A stretch of 64,000 bases of DNA. Origin: Salana multivorans. Lineage in GTDB: Bacteria > Actinomycetota > Actinomycetes > Actinomycetales > Beutenbergiaceae. The notes under the pieces are model-generated. The model had not been told where the DNA came from. It ran no database searches and was given only the letters and a program-made list of their open reading frames with translations. The translations under genes were made by a program, and so were the position numbers. Location: positions 868,001 to 932,000 of the forward strand of contig NZ_RKHQ01000001.1 of assembly GCF_003751805.1 (NCBI RefSeq). Reading direction: 5' to 3'. Below, one piece after another: positions 63,865 through 64,000 of the stretch. Within the stretch, counting starts at the first letter, position 1; each line of letters begins with the position of its first letter.

Positions 63865-64000
63865 CCCACCCGGCTCGTCGGCGCCGTGGCGGGCGGTCGC
63901 GGCCGAGCTGCGGGCCCTCGTCGTCCTGCTCGGCCGGATCCTGCTGCGCCACGGACTGCCGCTGCTCGGGATCGGCGCGCTCGGGCTCACGGCCTCGTTC
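63854..64000 (+). CDS. Hypothetical membrane protein, partial
   Basis: Only the first 49 codons are visible. GTG start overlaps the hydrolase end by 11 bp. A hydrophobic helix begins near residue 21 (LVVLLGRILLRHGLPLLGIGALGLTASF). Continues beyond the window; no family can be given. Confidence 0.6.
   Translation, partial: MPDSPPGSSAPWRAVAAELRALVVLLGRILLRHGLPLLGIGALGLTASF

Overview
The window is high-GC DNA (roughly 72-75% by eye) with densely packed, mostly co-oriented genes, frequent GTG starts, ATGA/GTGA stop-start overlaps, extended actinobacterial -10 elements and an IdeR/DtxR-type iron box. Together with a twin-arginine tatA-tatC pair, an IrtA/IrtB-like siderophore importer, a Pls/PosA-type synthetase and a short bacterial SRP RNA, this points to an actinobacterium, most likely a free-living, sugar-degrading member of the Micrococcales (Cellulomonas/Promicromonospora-like). 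The genus is inference.

Layout. 1-3.3 kb: minus-strand CUT2 sugar ABC operon (SDR, double ATPase, permease) behind a LacI-type palindrome. 3.4-7.5 kb: small membrane protein, MFS exporter, acetamidase/formamidase, PLP lyase. 7.5-12.2 kb: LacI regulator divergent from two alpha/alpha-barrel glycosidase-like genes with a palindromic operator over the promoter. 12.3-16.6 kb: asd-lysC (with an internal beta-subunit start), an oxidoreductase and a TauE exporter. 16.6-20 kb: tatC-tatA and an ABC-2 exporter. 20.2-24.2 kb: recR-dnaX, SRP RNA and tRNA-Ser(GGA). 24.2-27.3 kb: an accessory island (MNT/HEPN pair, a membrane protein plus macrodomain module, a decayed gene, an HNH nuclease). 27.3-30 kb: Mn/Zn-type metal ABC importer. 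30-36 kb: cell-envelope and housekeeping genes (LytR_C, DUF4190, tRNA-Ser(CGA), Sir2, tandem crcB, tadA, upp, YccF). 36-42 kb: GH42 beta-galactosidase, metZ-rhodanese, a frameshifted lipoprotein gene and lpd. 42.1-43 kb: a gene-free stretch holding a strongly structured candidate RNA with its own promoter and terminator. 43-46 kb: SIMPL protein, LigD-type polymerase, DUF4342. 45.6-48.2 kb: Lrp regulator divergent from a dimethylargininase-like gene and ornithine aminotransferase. 48.3-52.8 kb: irtA-irtB under an iron box. 53-56.5 kb: LigC-like DNA ligase, oxidoreductase, small proteins. 56.7-64 kb: phosphopantetheinyl transferase, M1 aminopeptidase, a 1322-residue Pls/PosA-family synthetase and an alpha/beta hydrolase, followed by a gene cut by the window edge.

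Two themes link the genes. First, many transcripts look leaderless: a TANNNT -10 element sits 6-7 nt before the start codon of at least fourteen genes. Second, several small systems can be read from gene order: carbohydrate uptake and hydrolysis under LacI control, aspartate-family and methionine synthesis, arginine/ornithine turnover under Lrp, iron-siderophore import under IdeR/DtxR, and a possible poly(amino acid) synthesis and processing cluster at the right end. The most interesting items are the candidate RNA at 42.4-42.76 kb, the Pls cluster, and the macrodomain/HEPN island.
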